From positions 1-32,469 of the forward strand of contig CANLCB010000013.1 in assembly GCA_947488865.1 (NCBI GenBank): a stretch of DNA of 32,469 nucleotides, given 5' to 3'. The DNA comes from Deltaproteobacteria bacterium. Lineage in GTDB: Bacteria; Bdellovibrionota_C; UBA2361; OMII01. The number at the start of each line of letters is the position of its first letter. The stretch's first letter is position 1. The notes under the pieces were generated by a model. The model saw nothing but the letters and a program-made list of their open reading frames with translations. It had not been told where the DNA came from and made no database searches. Below are positions 1 to 7,815 of this stretch, piece by piece. A program made the position numbers and the translations under genes.

Positions 1-1
1 A

Positions 2-253
2 GTATGGGTCAGAGGACTCACAATAGCGACTCATAATGATCAGAATCATACCGATTGTTTTATTTCGAGAAAGCTCCCGATCAAATGGGACTTCGTCTGG
101 GATGATCGTGATCAGATCGGTGTTGTGCTTAGTAAACAACGCTTGGGATTTCAGGAGCTGGCTCATTCATTGAGACACCCCCAAGAGGCTCCCAGGACGA
201 GAGTGGGGCCTGAGAGGGCCGGTCGACTTTGCGGGCGCCTAAAAACGACCTAA
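2..253 (+). CDS. Possible C-terminal end of an unidentified gene, cut by the window start
   Basis: A reading frame is open from base 2 to a TAA at 251-253, giving 83 codons with no in-frame start visible because the window begins inside it. The stretch around codons 25-50 (RKLPIKWDFVWDD, then QIGVVLSKQRLGF) looks like normal protein. The last 30 codons are rich in Arg, Gly and Pro and look less convincing. I recognise no family. It would be transcribed toward the 807-aa gene. It could equally be a chance open frame. Confidence 0.3.
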   Translation, partial: VWVRGLTIATHNDQNHTDCFISRKLPIKWDFVWDDRDQIGVVLSKQRLGFQELAHSLRHPQEAPRTRVGPERAGRLCGRLKTT

Positions 254-363
254 TATCAATCAGTTGCGCGACCTTGTCTCTTCTAAAGATTTGTAGAAGC
301 AGATCGAGCCGAAAGCCCGATTAAGGAGAAGGGGACACCCCTTTCTCCCTGTGAGGTTTAGGT
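254..363 (+). promoter_or_regulatory. Structured leader before the 807-aa gene
   Basis: Three inverted repeats lie close together. CTTCTA and TAGAAG (280-299) have an 8-nt spacer. ATCG...CGAT (303-321) is imperfect. GGAGAAGGGG (325-334) pairs with CCCCTTTCTCC (338-348) across a 3-nt loop with one bulged base. The last hairpin ends 4 nt before a GAGG ribosome-binding site (353-356), which is 7 nt from the ATG at 364. No U-tract follows, so a terminator is unlikely. An mRNA-stabilising or translation-controlling hairpin is possible. I could not find a convincing sigma-70 promoter here. Confidence 0.35.
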
Positions 364-2787
364 ATGACCATAAGACTTGTCGATGCTCGTCCGGAAACGG
401 CTCCTTCAGAGGCCCCTGCGCCGCAGCCCAATCCTGTAGATCCAGCATTTAGACGGAGTACCTCTCCTGAGCTTTCCGAGGGGAAAACGAATTTTCGTGC
501 CTCGCTGATGAGAAGCGCGTTGATAGGGGCCCCTGAATCAACAAGAAAAAATACGGCTACTGACACCGAGTCTACGACGGTCTCCGAAGACACCGCGCCT
601 GCGGTTGCTCAAACTGCCGCGATTACCCGTCGAGCTCCAGAAGTAATAGAGCAGCGAGAGGAAGTTGCTCCACCGCCGGCTCCGCCAGTTGAGAAATCTT
701 CCGGCTGGTTCGGTTGGGTTTCAGATGCTGCTGCGGGAGTTCGTGATGCGGCGAAAGGAGCGGTGCGCCTCACTGGTGAGGCCGCGGGATGGGTTGTCGA
801 CAAGGGAACCAAGGCGGTGAACGCCACCGTGGATTTTGGAGTGAAGGTAGCTACTGACCCAGGAGCGGCGCTTCAGGATGTAAAGGACACAGCGATTGCC
901 GCAAAAGACATGGTTGTTCACGGCGCTGAAGTTGCCGTAGACGGTGTAGTATCTGGAGCGAAGTGGGTAGGTGCCCATGCTGTAAGCGCGGTGCAGGGCG
1001 TTGGCGGTGTGCTCTATGATGCCGGGGCTGGAGTAGTGAGCGCTGGAGGCGCGCTTTGTACCGCAGCAATTGGTTCGCTGCAGGCGTTGGCTGGTCAGAA
1101 AAGTTGGAGCGAGGTTAGTAAAGAGTTTTCTATCAATTTCGCAGGGGCCAAACAGTTCTTCAGCTCTGCGTGGGACGCTACGGCTGGAGCCGCTTCGGCC
1201 ACTTGGGGATTCGTTAAAGGGCTCTCAGACAATCTCGGAATCTCTCAAATGCTGTCTGGTGTGGGTCATGTCATCATCGCCCTGCCTCATCTTGCTTACG
1301 ACGCTGGGCAGGTATTCCTTGGAAAGCTTTCGTTCTCTCAATTAGCGGCGAATTTCACGAGCCATCTTGAGGGGCTTGGAAATGGACTTTTGGGAGGTCT
1401 GAAGTGTCTTGGTGAGGTTACGGGAATTATCGATCTTGGGCAGACCATCAAACACAGCGCGCTAGGGTTAACTGCCTATGGACGTTATGAAGACGCAGAA
1501 GCGAAAAGTCACGCCGGCAAAGCGGCCCTTCACGGCGCGTTCGCCGTGGCATCCGCGGGCGCGATAGTCGCTACGGTTAGTACCGGTGGCGCGGCCGCTG
1601 GCTCCGTAGCGGCCGTTGCCACGGGTCGGGCTACGTTAAAAGAGGCATCGAAGCAGGTTCTCAAAGTAGCTGCCAAGGAATTCCTTGAGCAAGAGGCGAA
1701 GCAGATCGGAAAAGCCGCTGTAACGGAGATGAGTACCCACGCTCTTTCGAAGGTTGCTGCCTCTGAAGGTGGAGCGGCTCTTGTGAAGAGCTTTGAAGTG
1801 AAGGCTGTTGAGCAGCTCGGAGCGAGCGCTACGAAAGAAGCTCAGCAAGCGGCAGTTGAGCGTATGGCGTTAAATCACGTGTTGCGTGAAGAGGCCGCGC
1901 AATCAGCCACGAAGACCGCGGAGAAGATCGCTACTGAGGTCAAGGCGAAAGGTCCAGAAATTCTAAACGAGGAGTTTGTTAAGGATACCGCTAAGGCTGT
2001 ATCAAAAGAACGTACTACGGAACTTCTGAAAGAGCTTAAGCTCACTGATAGCATCGAGAAGCTTACCTACGAGATGCTTGAGGATATCAATAAAGCTAAG
2101 CCGAAAGAGGCTGCTGAAAAATTCGCGAAACGATTCGGTGTGGAGCAGAAGCATGCTGAAAGCATGGTGAAGGAGATGCAGACTGCGCTGAAGTCCTCAA
2201 CCTCTGATCAGGCGATGATTAAGGTGCTTGAGGATGATATCACCAAGCACATTACCGATGTCTTCAGCGCTGAGATGGAGCAGACCTACAAATCCACATT
2301 TAAGAAAGGACTTAAGGGAGAGCTGGACGCTCCATGGTCTAAGGAGCTGAAGGAAGCAGTTGAAACTCAGTCGAAGAAGCTTGGAAAGGATGTAAGCAAG
2401 TTTACGGATGAATTGACGGAAGCTGCGTGGAAGGGAGCGAGAGAGGGGATTGAAGACGCTACTCGGCTTGCTGTTCGAGAGGGGCTTGAACGAGCTTTCA
2501 AGAAGTTTCGCGAGAATAAACACCGAGGAGCTGCCTTTGGCGCGAGTGTTGCCGGAATTCATGGAGGCCTTGAGGGTCGAGTGGGTGAAGGTGAAATTGT
2601 CGCTCACGACGGAGGCGGCAAGTCTGACGAAGAGCGTAGTGGTGGGCGCGGTGAGCGGGTTACTGAGTTTCAAACATCGGAAACCGGCGCCTCTGGTGAG
2701 CACGTCCAGGTATATGAGAGGAACGAGGTTACTGGAAAGGTAAGGAAAACGGGTGACCGCATTATCACCCGTAACAAAGCGGCATAG
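364..2787 (+). CDS. Large Ala/Gly-rich protein with coiled-coil C-terminal half, function unknown
   Basis: 807 aa, not recognised. ATG at 364 has GAGG 7 nt upstream. Residues 1-112 are Pro/Thr/Ser/Glu-rich and probably disordered, ending in a proline stretch (VAPPPAPPVE, 101-110). Residues 113-245 are amphipathic and Ala/Val/Gly-rich, with recurring 'GW/KWV...A..G' spacing and no clean signal peptide. Residues 385-425 are a strongly hydrophobic Ala/Gly/Val stretch with glycine-zipper character. Residues 425-720 are charged and helical (Lys/Glu/Ala), likely coiled coil. The tail, 720-807, is Gly/Arg/Glu-rich and polar. This build resembles exported, membrane-interacting or effector-type proteins, but no named domain is visible, so any such role is inference. 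The next gene on this strand begins 63-123 bp downstream and may be co-transcribed. Confidence 0.8.
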   Translation: MTIRLVDARPETAPSEAPAPQPNPVDPAFRRSTSPELSEGKTNFRASLMRSALIGAPESTRKNTATDTESTTVSEDTAPAVAQTAAITRRAPEVIEQREEVAPPPAPPVEKSSGWFGWVSDAAAGVRDAAKGAVRLTGEAAGWVVDKGTKAVNATVDFGVKVATDPGAALQDVKDTAIAAKDMVVHGAEVAVDGVVSGAKWVGAHAVSAVQGVGGVLYDAGAGVVSAGGALCTAAIGSLQALAGQKSWSEVSKEFSINFAGAKQFFSSAWDATAGAASATWGFVKGLSDNLGISQMLSGVGHVIIALPHLAYDAGQVFLGKLSFSQLAANFTSHLEGLGNGLLGGLKCLGEVTGIIDLGQTIKHSALGLTAYGRYEDAEAKSHAGKAALHGAFAVASAGAIVATVSTGGAAAGSVAAVATGRATLKEASKQVLKVAAKEFLEQEAKQIGKAAVTEMSTHALSKVAASEGGAALVKSFEVKAVEQLGASATKEAQQAAVERMALNHVLREEAAQSATKTAEKIATEVKAKGPEILNEEFVKDTAKAVSKERTTELLKELKLTDSIEKLTYEMLEDINKAKPKEAAEKFAKRFGVEQKHAESMVKEMQTALKSSTSDQAMIKVLEDDITKHITDVFSAEMEQTYKSTFKKGLKGELDAPWSKELKEAVETQSKKLGKDVSKFTDELTEAAWKGAREGIEDATRLAVREGLERAFKKFRENKHRGAAFGASVAGIHGGLEGRVGEGEIVAHDGGGKSDEERSGGRGERVTEFQTSETGASGEHVQVYERNEVTGKVRKTGDRIITRNKAA

Positions 2788-2850
2788 CCTCTTTGAGTGA
2801 CTTCCAGGCCGCTTGGGCAGTTTATGAGCGGTTCCGTCAGGTTGCTGTGA

Positions 2851-3678
2851 TTGATTAGCCTAAGAGGTGGTACTACAATCTGGTGTACCACTTATCCCTA
2901 CGAGGCTCCCGTGCCAGATTTAAGTGACCAAACCCAATCAGATCGACGTCGCATATGCTCGCGGACGCAGGTGGAGGATTCCGTCGCTCAGTATTTCATT
3001 GAACATCAAGATTGGAGTGTGCCCCAACGAACAACTGAATACTGGCAGGGGAGATTTCCTGGTAGTCACATTCATCATGTCGCAAACATTTTGTCTCGCG
3101 CCTCTGATGAGGCCAGTGTGGTGAAAGTTATCGCCCGCGAGTTGCCAGATAAGCTTCGGGTTCATCCTTTCGTGGTAACATCGGTGAACCTCGAAGGGGA
3201 ATGCTTTTCTCCAGGTACAATGCTCGGCTGTCATGCCGAGTTCGCGGCTGGAAAAGCCGCTGTAGCGCACTACCTGCCCTCTCAAGAGGTCTTTGATAGG
3301 CAGCGTTCGCGCTACTCGTCGGTTGTTGTTGAGGCCGCGTTCAAAGAGCTGACCCGATTGTTTAGGGCGCTGCAAAACGATGATGTTCGTCCTCTGGTCA
3401 AAACCAATATTCAGAATGTGGCAAAACTCGCGACTGAGAGCCTGGTGGATAAATTGGTTGGAAAGGCCAATTTTACCTGCAAGGACGCCGAGTGTCGCTT
3501 TCGCACTGTCCTTGTCGGAGTTGTTCATGAGCGTCCGCTGGCTGTTCCGATTCGGCCAGAGACAGAGTTAAAGATAGAGACCTTGGCGCAGGAGCGATTC
3601 GAGCGCCTTGCCGGCAGCGAAGTGAAGGCGAGATTTGAAGCGCTTCGAGCCCCCAATTGGCCGAAATTTTTTACCTAA
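2851..3678 (+). CDS. Hypothetical protein, function unknown
   Basis: 275 aa from a TTG at 2851, or 255 aa from a GTG at 2911. The GTG has GAGG 5 nt upstream (2902-2905) and the N-terminus before it looks poor, so 2911 is the better start. No signal peptide or membrane segment is seen. The centre carries HIHHVANIL, then a run with two cysteines (GECFSPGTMLGCH). A second Cys pair (FTCKDAECRF) sits near residue 220, and Val/Arg-rich strands follow. The four cysteines plus nearby histidines could bind a metal or form disulphides, but I know no family with this layout. It follows the 807-aa gene on the same strand, so a shared role is plausible but unproven. Confidence 0.7.
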   Translation: MISLRGGTTIWCTTYPYEAPVPDLSDQTQSDRRRICSRTQVEDSVAQYFIEHQDWSVPQRTTEYWQGRFPGSHIHHVANILSRASDEASVVKVIARELPDKLRVHPFVVTSVNLEGECFSPGTMLGCHAEFAAGKAAVAHYLPSQEVFDRQRSRYSSVVVEAAFKELTRLFRALQNDDVRPLVKTNIQNVAKLATESLVDKLVGKANFTCKDAECRFRTVLVGVVHERPLAVPIRPETELKIETLAQERFERLAGSEVKARFEALRAPNWPKFFT

Positions 3679-3721
3679 AAGCAAGTTAGGTGGTCTCAGA
3701 GGCGTTGCCCCGACGCTCCCC

Positions 3722-3749
3722 TTGACTAGGCGGTATCGCGCCGTATACT
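3722..3749 (+). promoter_or_regulatory. Sigma-70 promoter of the ilvA leader
   Basis: TTGACT (3722-3727), a 16-nt spacer, then TATACT (3744-3749): one mismatch to consensus in each box. Transcription would start near 3756, only a few bases before the leader-peptide ATG at 3760. This is one of the best sigma-70 matches in the window, and it points at ilvA. Confidence 0.75.
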
Positions 3750-3759
3750 CAAAGGCACT

Positions 3760-3837
3760 ATGTCGACCAGTTGTTTGTCACTTGGATCAGCGCAGTTGCT
3801 CTCCCGTATCGCTTTCATCGCGATTATCGCCATTTGA
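3760..3837 (+). CDS. Isoleucine-rich leader peptide of ilvA (25 codons)
   Basis: The reading frame is ATG at 3760 to TGA at 3835. It encodes MSTSCLSLGSAQLLS followed by RIAFIAIIAI and stop. Five of the last nine codons are Ile (3808, 3817, 3823, 3826, 3832) and four Leu codons lie earlier. An AAAGG sequence (3751-3755) stands 4 nt before the ATG. Leader peptides rich in the end-product amino acid control the enterobacterial ilv operons by attenuation, and isoleucine is the end product of the IlvA pathway. The match of amino acid to downstream enzyme is the main support. The peptide is not expected to have a function of its own. Confidence 0.65.
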   Translation: MSTSCLSLGSAQLLSRIAFIAIIAI

Positions 3838-3839
3838 TT

Positions 3840-3867
3840 GGAAATAACCGGTTATTCCCGGTTGTTT
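3840..3867 (+). promoter_or_regulatory. Attenuator-like alternative hairpins before ilvA
   Basis: AAATAACCGG (3842-3851) pairs with CCGGTTGTTT (3858-3867) over a 6-nt loop: 10 pairs including one G-U, with a U-rich 3' arm resembling a weak intrinsic terminator. A competing hairpin uses GGAAATAA and TTATTCC around CCGG (3840-3858, one bulge), so the two cannot form together. The first stem starts 4 nt after the leader-peptide stop codon. A ribosome stalled in the Ile codons could bias which fold forms. The tail lacks a long U-run, so termination strength is uncertain. Confidence 0.45.
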
Positions 3868-3897
3868 CCCAGAACCCCCAAGCCCCGTCTCCTGTAG

Positions 3898-3938
3898 GCC
3901 GCTCTTAGCGGTGGCGTAAACAAAATATAAAAGTAGTC
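3898..3938 (+). promoter_or_regulatory. Hairpin and possible leaderless-start box before ilvA
   Basis: CCGCT-ctt-AGCGG forms a small hairpin at 3899-3911. TATAAA (3926-3931) then lies 7 nt before the ilvA ATG at 3939, and no Shine-Dalgarno sequence is present. TATAAA could act as a -10 box giving a transcript that begins at the ATG, but no good -35 box sits 16-18 nt upstream. Otherwise ilvA is translated from the attenuated transcript with a very weak ribosome-binding site. Confidence 0.3.
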
Positions 3939-5492
3939 ATGATATCCGAAGTAACAGACAACAGAGGCTCTAAGGTCCAGAGCGCTCCCGTGTCGGAAGG
4001 GCTCGCCAAAGAGCTCGCGAATCTTTCTCAGCAACTCCTCCCTCTCATCCGAGATAATGGCCTTTCCGTAGCTTTCTCTGAAATATTTGATGGTGGACTC
4101 TGTATCGCTGATGCCAGTCGAAATCCGACCAGCGCGTATAAGGTGAGAGGCGCTCTTGCCAGCGCAAATGAAGCGAAGATTAGCGGGCACGATCTTCTTG
4201 TCACCGCTTCGGCGGGAAATCACGGCGCGGGGCTCGCTTACGCAGCTCAGTTGCTCGGAATGCGGGCGAGAATTTATGTCCCTGAAACCGCGCCGCTCGT
4301 GAAGATCTCAAAGATAGAGGGCTTCGGAGCGACCGTTATAAAAGTTGGAAAGACCTTCGACGAGTGTCTCGCTCAAGCGCGAATGGACGGGGATGTAAGC
4401 GCTGGTAAGGGAGTATTTATTCACCCTTTCGACGACACAACTGTGGCCGCGGGCCAGGGAACGATAGGGCTAGAGATTCTTGCGCATGCTAAAACGGTAG
4501 TGCCTGGTTCGGACTTTGATGTCGTTCGAGTGTTTCTTCCGATCGGTGGAGGAGGTCTTGTCGCCGGAGTCGCGAGCGCCTTGAGGAAGTCCTGGCCAGA
4601 GAGCTTTCCCAAGCTTGAAATCGTCGGAGTGATAGACGAAAGCGCCCCAGCTTCTTTGGTGGCGACACTCTTTGGACGGCCGGTAAAAGTAGTTCCAGAT
4701 ACCATCGCTGATGGCACGAAAGTGGCGATGGTTGGAAAAACGTTCCTGGCGGTGTCTCGTCTGGTGGATCACATAATGCTTGTTCCGCACGATCAGATCG
4801 TTGCCGCGATGCGTATTCACGAATCTCGAACGGTGCTTCTGAGCGCCAGTAGTGAATTCTCAAAGCTTGAAGGGGCGGGCGCGTTGGCCCTCGCAGGTGA
4901 GGAGGTTGCGGCGAACTACCAGCTTTTTGGGGGCCAGAGTCGGCCGTTGAGCATCGCGGTTGTCTCCGGCCGGAACGTTGATTCGTCTCGCTATCATGAA
5001 GTTGTAACGGAAAAGGTTCGACTGGATCCTCGCTCACACATGCGCCAAGGATTTGATGTCGTTGTTCAGGAACGTCCTGGAGAGTTGTTGCATTTCTTAA
5101 GGACCGTGAAGGACTACAACATCGCGAGTCTCACCTACAAGCAAGAGCGACGCACTCGCACAGGACATGTTCGAGTGGAGTTTGAGGTAGCAAACGGTTC
5201 AGTAGAAGACCTTGAGCGTAAGCTTGCTCATGAATTTCCTGGCTCTCGCCGTCTTAGTCCTGGCGAGCATATGGTGTACAAGGTGGGCGATCCCGTCGCG
5301 CAGCGGTATCGCGAGGAGCTGATTGCCTTAACTGACAAACCGGGAAGTTTTCTTGATTGTGTACAAGGGATCAGCCTTAAGGGGGCGCTGGGCTCTGTGG
5401 GGTTCCTCTTCTACCGAAAGCCCGCTCAGGCCGGAGCCGCGGCGCAGGTTGTGATAGGACATTCGCAAACGCCGTTGCCAGTGATTCAGTAG
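3939..5492 (+). CDS. ilvA: Threonine dehydratase (L-threonine ammonia-lyase), biosynthetic
   Basis: 517 aa, close to the 514 aa of E. coli IlvA. It is a PLP enzyme converting threonine to 2-oxobutanoate, the first committed step to isoleucine. The PLP-lysine motif is SAYKVRGA (Lys68), where most homologues have S-F-K-L-R-G. SAGNHGAG (91-98) is the substrate loop and GGGGL (203-207) binds the PLP phosphate. GAGALALAG (312-320) follows. After residue 370 come one clear ACT-like domain (GFDVVVQERPGELLHFL, about 371-440) and a second, shorter ACT-like part (about 457-495, with LIALTDKPGSF). In the family these bind isoleucine and valine for feedback control. The upstream Ile-rich leader supports a biosynthetic rather than catabolic role. 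It stands alone, with no other ilv genes in the window. Confidence 0.93.
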   Translation: MISEVTDNRGSKVQSAPVSEGLAKELANLSQQLLPLIRDNGLSVAFSEIFDGGLCIADASRNPTSAYKVRGALASANEAKISGHDLLVTASAGNHGAGLAYAAQLLGMRARIYVPETAPLVKISKIEGFGATVIKVGKTFDECLAQARMDGDVSAGKGVFIHPFDDTTVAAGQGTIGLEILAHAKTVVPGSDFDVVRVFLPIGGGGLVAGVASALRKSWPESFPKLEIVGVIDESAPASLVATLFGRPVKVVPDTIADGTKVAMVGKTFLAVSRLVDHIMLVPHDQIVAAMRIHESRTVLLSASSEFSKLEGAGALALAGEEVAANYQLFGGQSRPLSIAVVSGRNVDSSRYHEVVTEKVRLDPRSHMRQGFDVVVQERPGELLHFLRTVKDYNIASLTYKQERRTRTGHVRVEFEVANGSVEDLERKLAHEFPGSRRLSPGEHMVYKVGDPVAQRYREELIALTDKPGSFLDCVQGISLKGALGSVGFLFYRKPAQAGAAAQVVIGHSQTPLPVIQ

Positions 5493-5549
5493 CCCGTCGG
5501 AATATGTTCGGAGGCGCTTGTATCTGTTCGAATTCCTCGCCTGTTTGAA

Positions 5550-5590
5550 GGAGGCGGCGCCGCGCTCAGCGGCGCGCCTCCAATAAATTT
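5550..5590 (+). terminator. GC-rich hairpin after ilvA
   Basis: GGAGGC-g-GCGCCGC (5550-5563) pairs with GCGGCGC-GCCTCC (5569-5581): 13 pairs, one bulged G and a 5-nt loop. The tail is aataaattt rather than a pure U-run. It lies 58 bp after the ilvA stop and before the ABC gene, so it most likely ends ilvA transcription. Confidence 0.6.
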
Positions 5591-5637
5591 GCCTACCCTA
5601 GAGTGAGGGGATACGCTGCCGAGCGAAGAGACTCGCT

Positions 5638-7815
5638 ATGGTAATGGGCCCTGAATCACATCATCCTACAACAGAGAGTGCCCCAAGGTTAGGGAGCGAC
5701 GAAGCAGGTCGTCTACACCTACCTCCAGCGGATTCCACGGGTAGGGTCGCTGAGTCGACGAATAACTCAGTGCATCCGCAAGAGGCGCGGGAGAAGAGGG
5801 TTCGTCCAAGGAATAGAAGAACCCGAAATCCCGAACAACTTGCCTGCGCTCAAGCGCGACAACTTGAGGATCAGGCGCGGGAGGCTGAAACCACAACATT
5901 CATCCACACTACCACCCGCGATAGGTCGCCATCTTCGGATTATCTTAGAAGCGTGAAGGAGATCTGGAACATCTCCCCTCGTACGTGGATCACTCGTATC
6001 GGGTACACTACCGCGGGTGCGGTATGCTCCGCTGGTTCAATGTTCGCTTTTTCGCAGACTCTTGCGCTTGTTGGTGACGCGGAGATGCATCCGATCTTGG
6101 GAGCTCCGATAGCGGCTATTGGACAAGTGCTGGGATGGTTGGCGGGGAGTCTCGCTTTTTGGTACATGGCGGGCGCGGCGCAAACGCGCACGGATATCAT
6201 CGCGGCGAAGCACGCGAATGAAGTGGATGTTACCATAGACAGGTCGATTCGCGCTTTGACGGGTTCGCTTCCAGAAGAGGCAAGGCAGCGAGAGGATGTA
6301 TCCGAGTTGTTGGGGCTTGTTGAGCATCACGAAAAATCGAGCAAGGAGCTCGTCACAGGGATCATTTCCTTAAGCCAAGAGCTTGTAGAGCTAGTCGTTA
6401 CCGCTGGAACGGTGATTGTAAGCGGAGCCGGTCTCGGAATCATCCCGGTGGCGATGGGAGGCTATCTCAAGTATCGGGGCGCCTCTCGGTGCGCCGCGCG
6501 AGAGGTTGAGAGTGAGGAGGCGGCAAACCAGATCGATTTGTTTTATCAAGATGGGGATCGGGCCCTGACGACTAACTCCTCGATCAGTAACCTCCAGCTC
6601 ACCCATGCCTTTGATACCGTGGCCGATAAAGTTGTTGCGCTGAAGAAGGAGAGCGCCTCGATACGATTTGAAGCGTTTCAAAAGAATGAGCGCGACGGTT
6701 GGTTGGTCGAGCGTATTCTGGAGATTCCGGTGGCGGGCTCTTGCGCCGTGTTTTTAAGTCAATGGATGGCCGGAGAGCTAAGCTCCGCCACCTGTATATG
6801 GCTGATGCTCTCAATTTGGTCGGTTCGGTCGAACATCAATACTATTGGGACGCTGTTTAGTAGTCAGGTCACAGATCTAAAGCTCGCGTCCTATCGACAC
6901 GCGCTTATTGATATCGTGTCACGGTTGGGGGACCGTCGAGAGCAGGTCTTTGTTGACGCTCCGAGCGGCGTCACCTTTGACAAGGTGCGCTTGCGTCGAC
7001 GAGGTTCAAGCCGAGATACTTTGAAGGAGACCTCATTCGCGATTCAGCCCGGGATGTCCGTCGCGGTTGTGGGGAATAACGGTCAAGGGAAGTCCTCCTT
7101 GTTAGGACTGATCGCTGGACGGATTCTTCCGAGCTCGGGAAGTGTATTGATTGGCTCGCACAACACTCGAGAGAAGGCAGTCTTCAGTGGAAACCTTACA
7201 CAGGACTATACCCTTCTAGCCGGTCATACGGTCCGGGAGAACATTGAGCTCTATAGACCCCCCGTAGGCGGAATGAACGCGGAGCAGGTTGTCGATCTGT
7301 TGGGAATCCGCGAGCTTCTGTGCGAGAACAAACCTGAGGGGCTTGATACCGTCATTCCAGGGAGAAGCCAAAAAGGCACTAATTTCTCTGGTGGCCAGCG
7401 ACAGCTCATCGCGCTCGCGCAAGCGGTAGCGTCGGAGTCCGGGATGCTTCTACTTGATGAGCCTCTGTCCGCGCTCGGTCCATCAATGCAGTCAAAAATT
7501 AATACCGTGCTGCTCAGCCTTGAGCGAAAGCCAACTATCTTCCTGGTGACCCACAAATATGAGCAGGCGCACTCGTGCGATTGGGTTCTTGTCGTGGAGA
7601 AGGGCGAAATCGTCGAACAGGGAAATCCGGTTGAGCTTCTCGGGAAAACCCGAGGGAAGTATCGCTCTCTTTATGGAGCGCAGAGGAAGTTGATCCGAGG
7701 CCAGCCGGAAAGTGAGGCACGGCCGACCGCAGTAGACGCGAGCGCGCCATCATCCGACGATTCCAGCGCCTCAGATCAACGGGGAGACAGAAATCTATCA
7801 GCTAAACCAATTTAA
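5638..7815 (+). CDS. ABC exporter-type protein (membrane domain fused to ATPase) with disordered tails
   Basis: 725 aa. Residues 1-100 are polar, Arg/Glu/Pro-rich and probably disordered, which is unusual for this family. Hydrophobic spans near 118-147, 152-180, 240-278 and 357-400 make the membrane domain. The ATPase (about 440-675) has Walker A GNNGQGKSS (479-487), Q-loop Gln522 followed by LLAG-x-TVREN, signature FSGGQRQ (583-589), Walker B MLLLDEP (603-609) and H-loop His639. All catalytic residues are present. A polar Ser/Asp-rich tail follows (690-725). Type I ABC exporters work as dimers at the inner membrane and export lipids, peptides or drugs. The substrate cannot be told here, and no peptidase domain or partner genes are adjacent. 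An ATG at 5644 is an alternative start. The last 4 bp overlap the pyrophosphatase gene on the other strand. Confidence 0.85.
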   Translation: MVMGPESHHPTTESAPRLGSDEAGRLHLPPADSTGRVAESTNNSVHPQEAREKRVRPRNRRTRNPEQLACAQARQLEDQAREAETTTFIHTTTRDRSPSSDYLRSVKEIWNISPRTWITRIGYTTAGAVCSAGSMFAFSQTLALVGDAEMHPILGAPIAAIGQVLGWLAGSLAFWYMAGAAQTRTDIIAAKHANEVDVTIDRSIRALTGSLPEEARQREDVSELLGLVEHHEKSSKELVTGIISLSQELVELVVTAGTVIVSGAGLGIIPVAMGGYLKYRGASRCAAREVESEEAANQIDLFYQDGDRALTTNSSISNLQLTHAFDTVADKVVALKKESASIRFEAFQKNERDGWLVERILEIPVAGSCAVFLSQWMAGELSSATCIWLMLSIWSVRSNINTIGTLFSSQVTDLKLASYRHALIDIVSRLGDRREQVFVDAPSGVTFDKVRLRRRGSSRDTLKETSFAIQPGMSVAVVGNNGQGKSSLLGLIAGRILPSSGSVLIGSHNTREKAVFSGNLTQDYTLLAGHTVRENIELYRPPVGGMNAEQVVDLLGIRELLCENKPEGLDTVIPGRSQKGTNFSGGQRQLIALAQAVASESGMLLLDEPLSALGPSMQSKINTVLLSLERKPTIFLVTHKYEQAHSCDWVLVVEKGEIVEQGNPVELLGKTRGKYRSLYGAQRKLIRGQPESEARPTAVDASAPSSDDSSASDQRGDRNLSAKPI

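Noticed and set aside
2197-2703. 168-codon open frame on the minus strand
   Set aside because: Shadow of the 807-aa gene, with Leu/Ser/Arg-rich composition and no family features or ribosome-binding site.
4712-4726. TGGCACGAAAGTGGC, close to a sigma-54 promoter
   Set aside because: Inside the ilvA coding region, with the -12 element off by one base and no gene downstream that would use it.
4489-5037. 182-codon minus-strand frame inside ilvA
   Set aside because: Composition (Arg/Ser/Pro) is that of an antisense frame, and ilvA on the other strand is certain.
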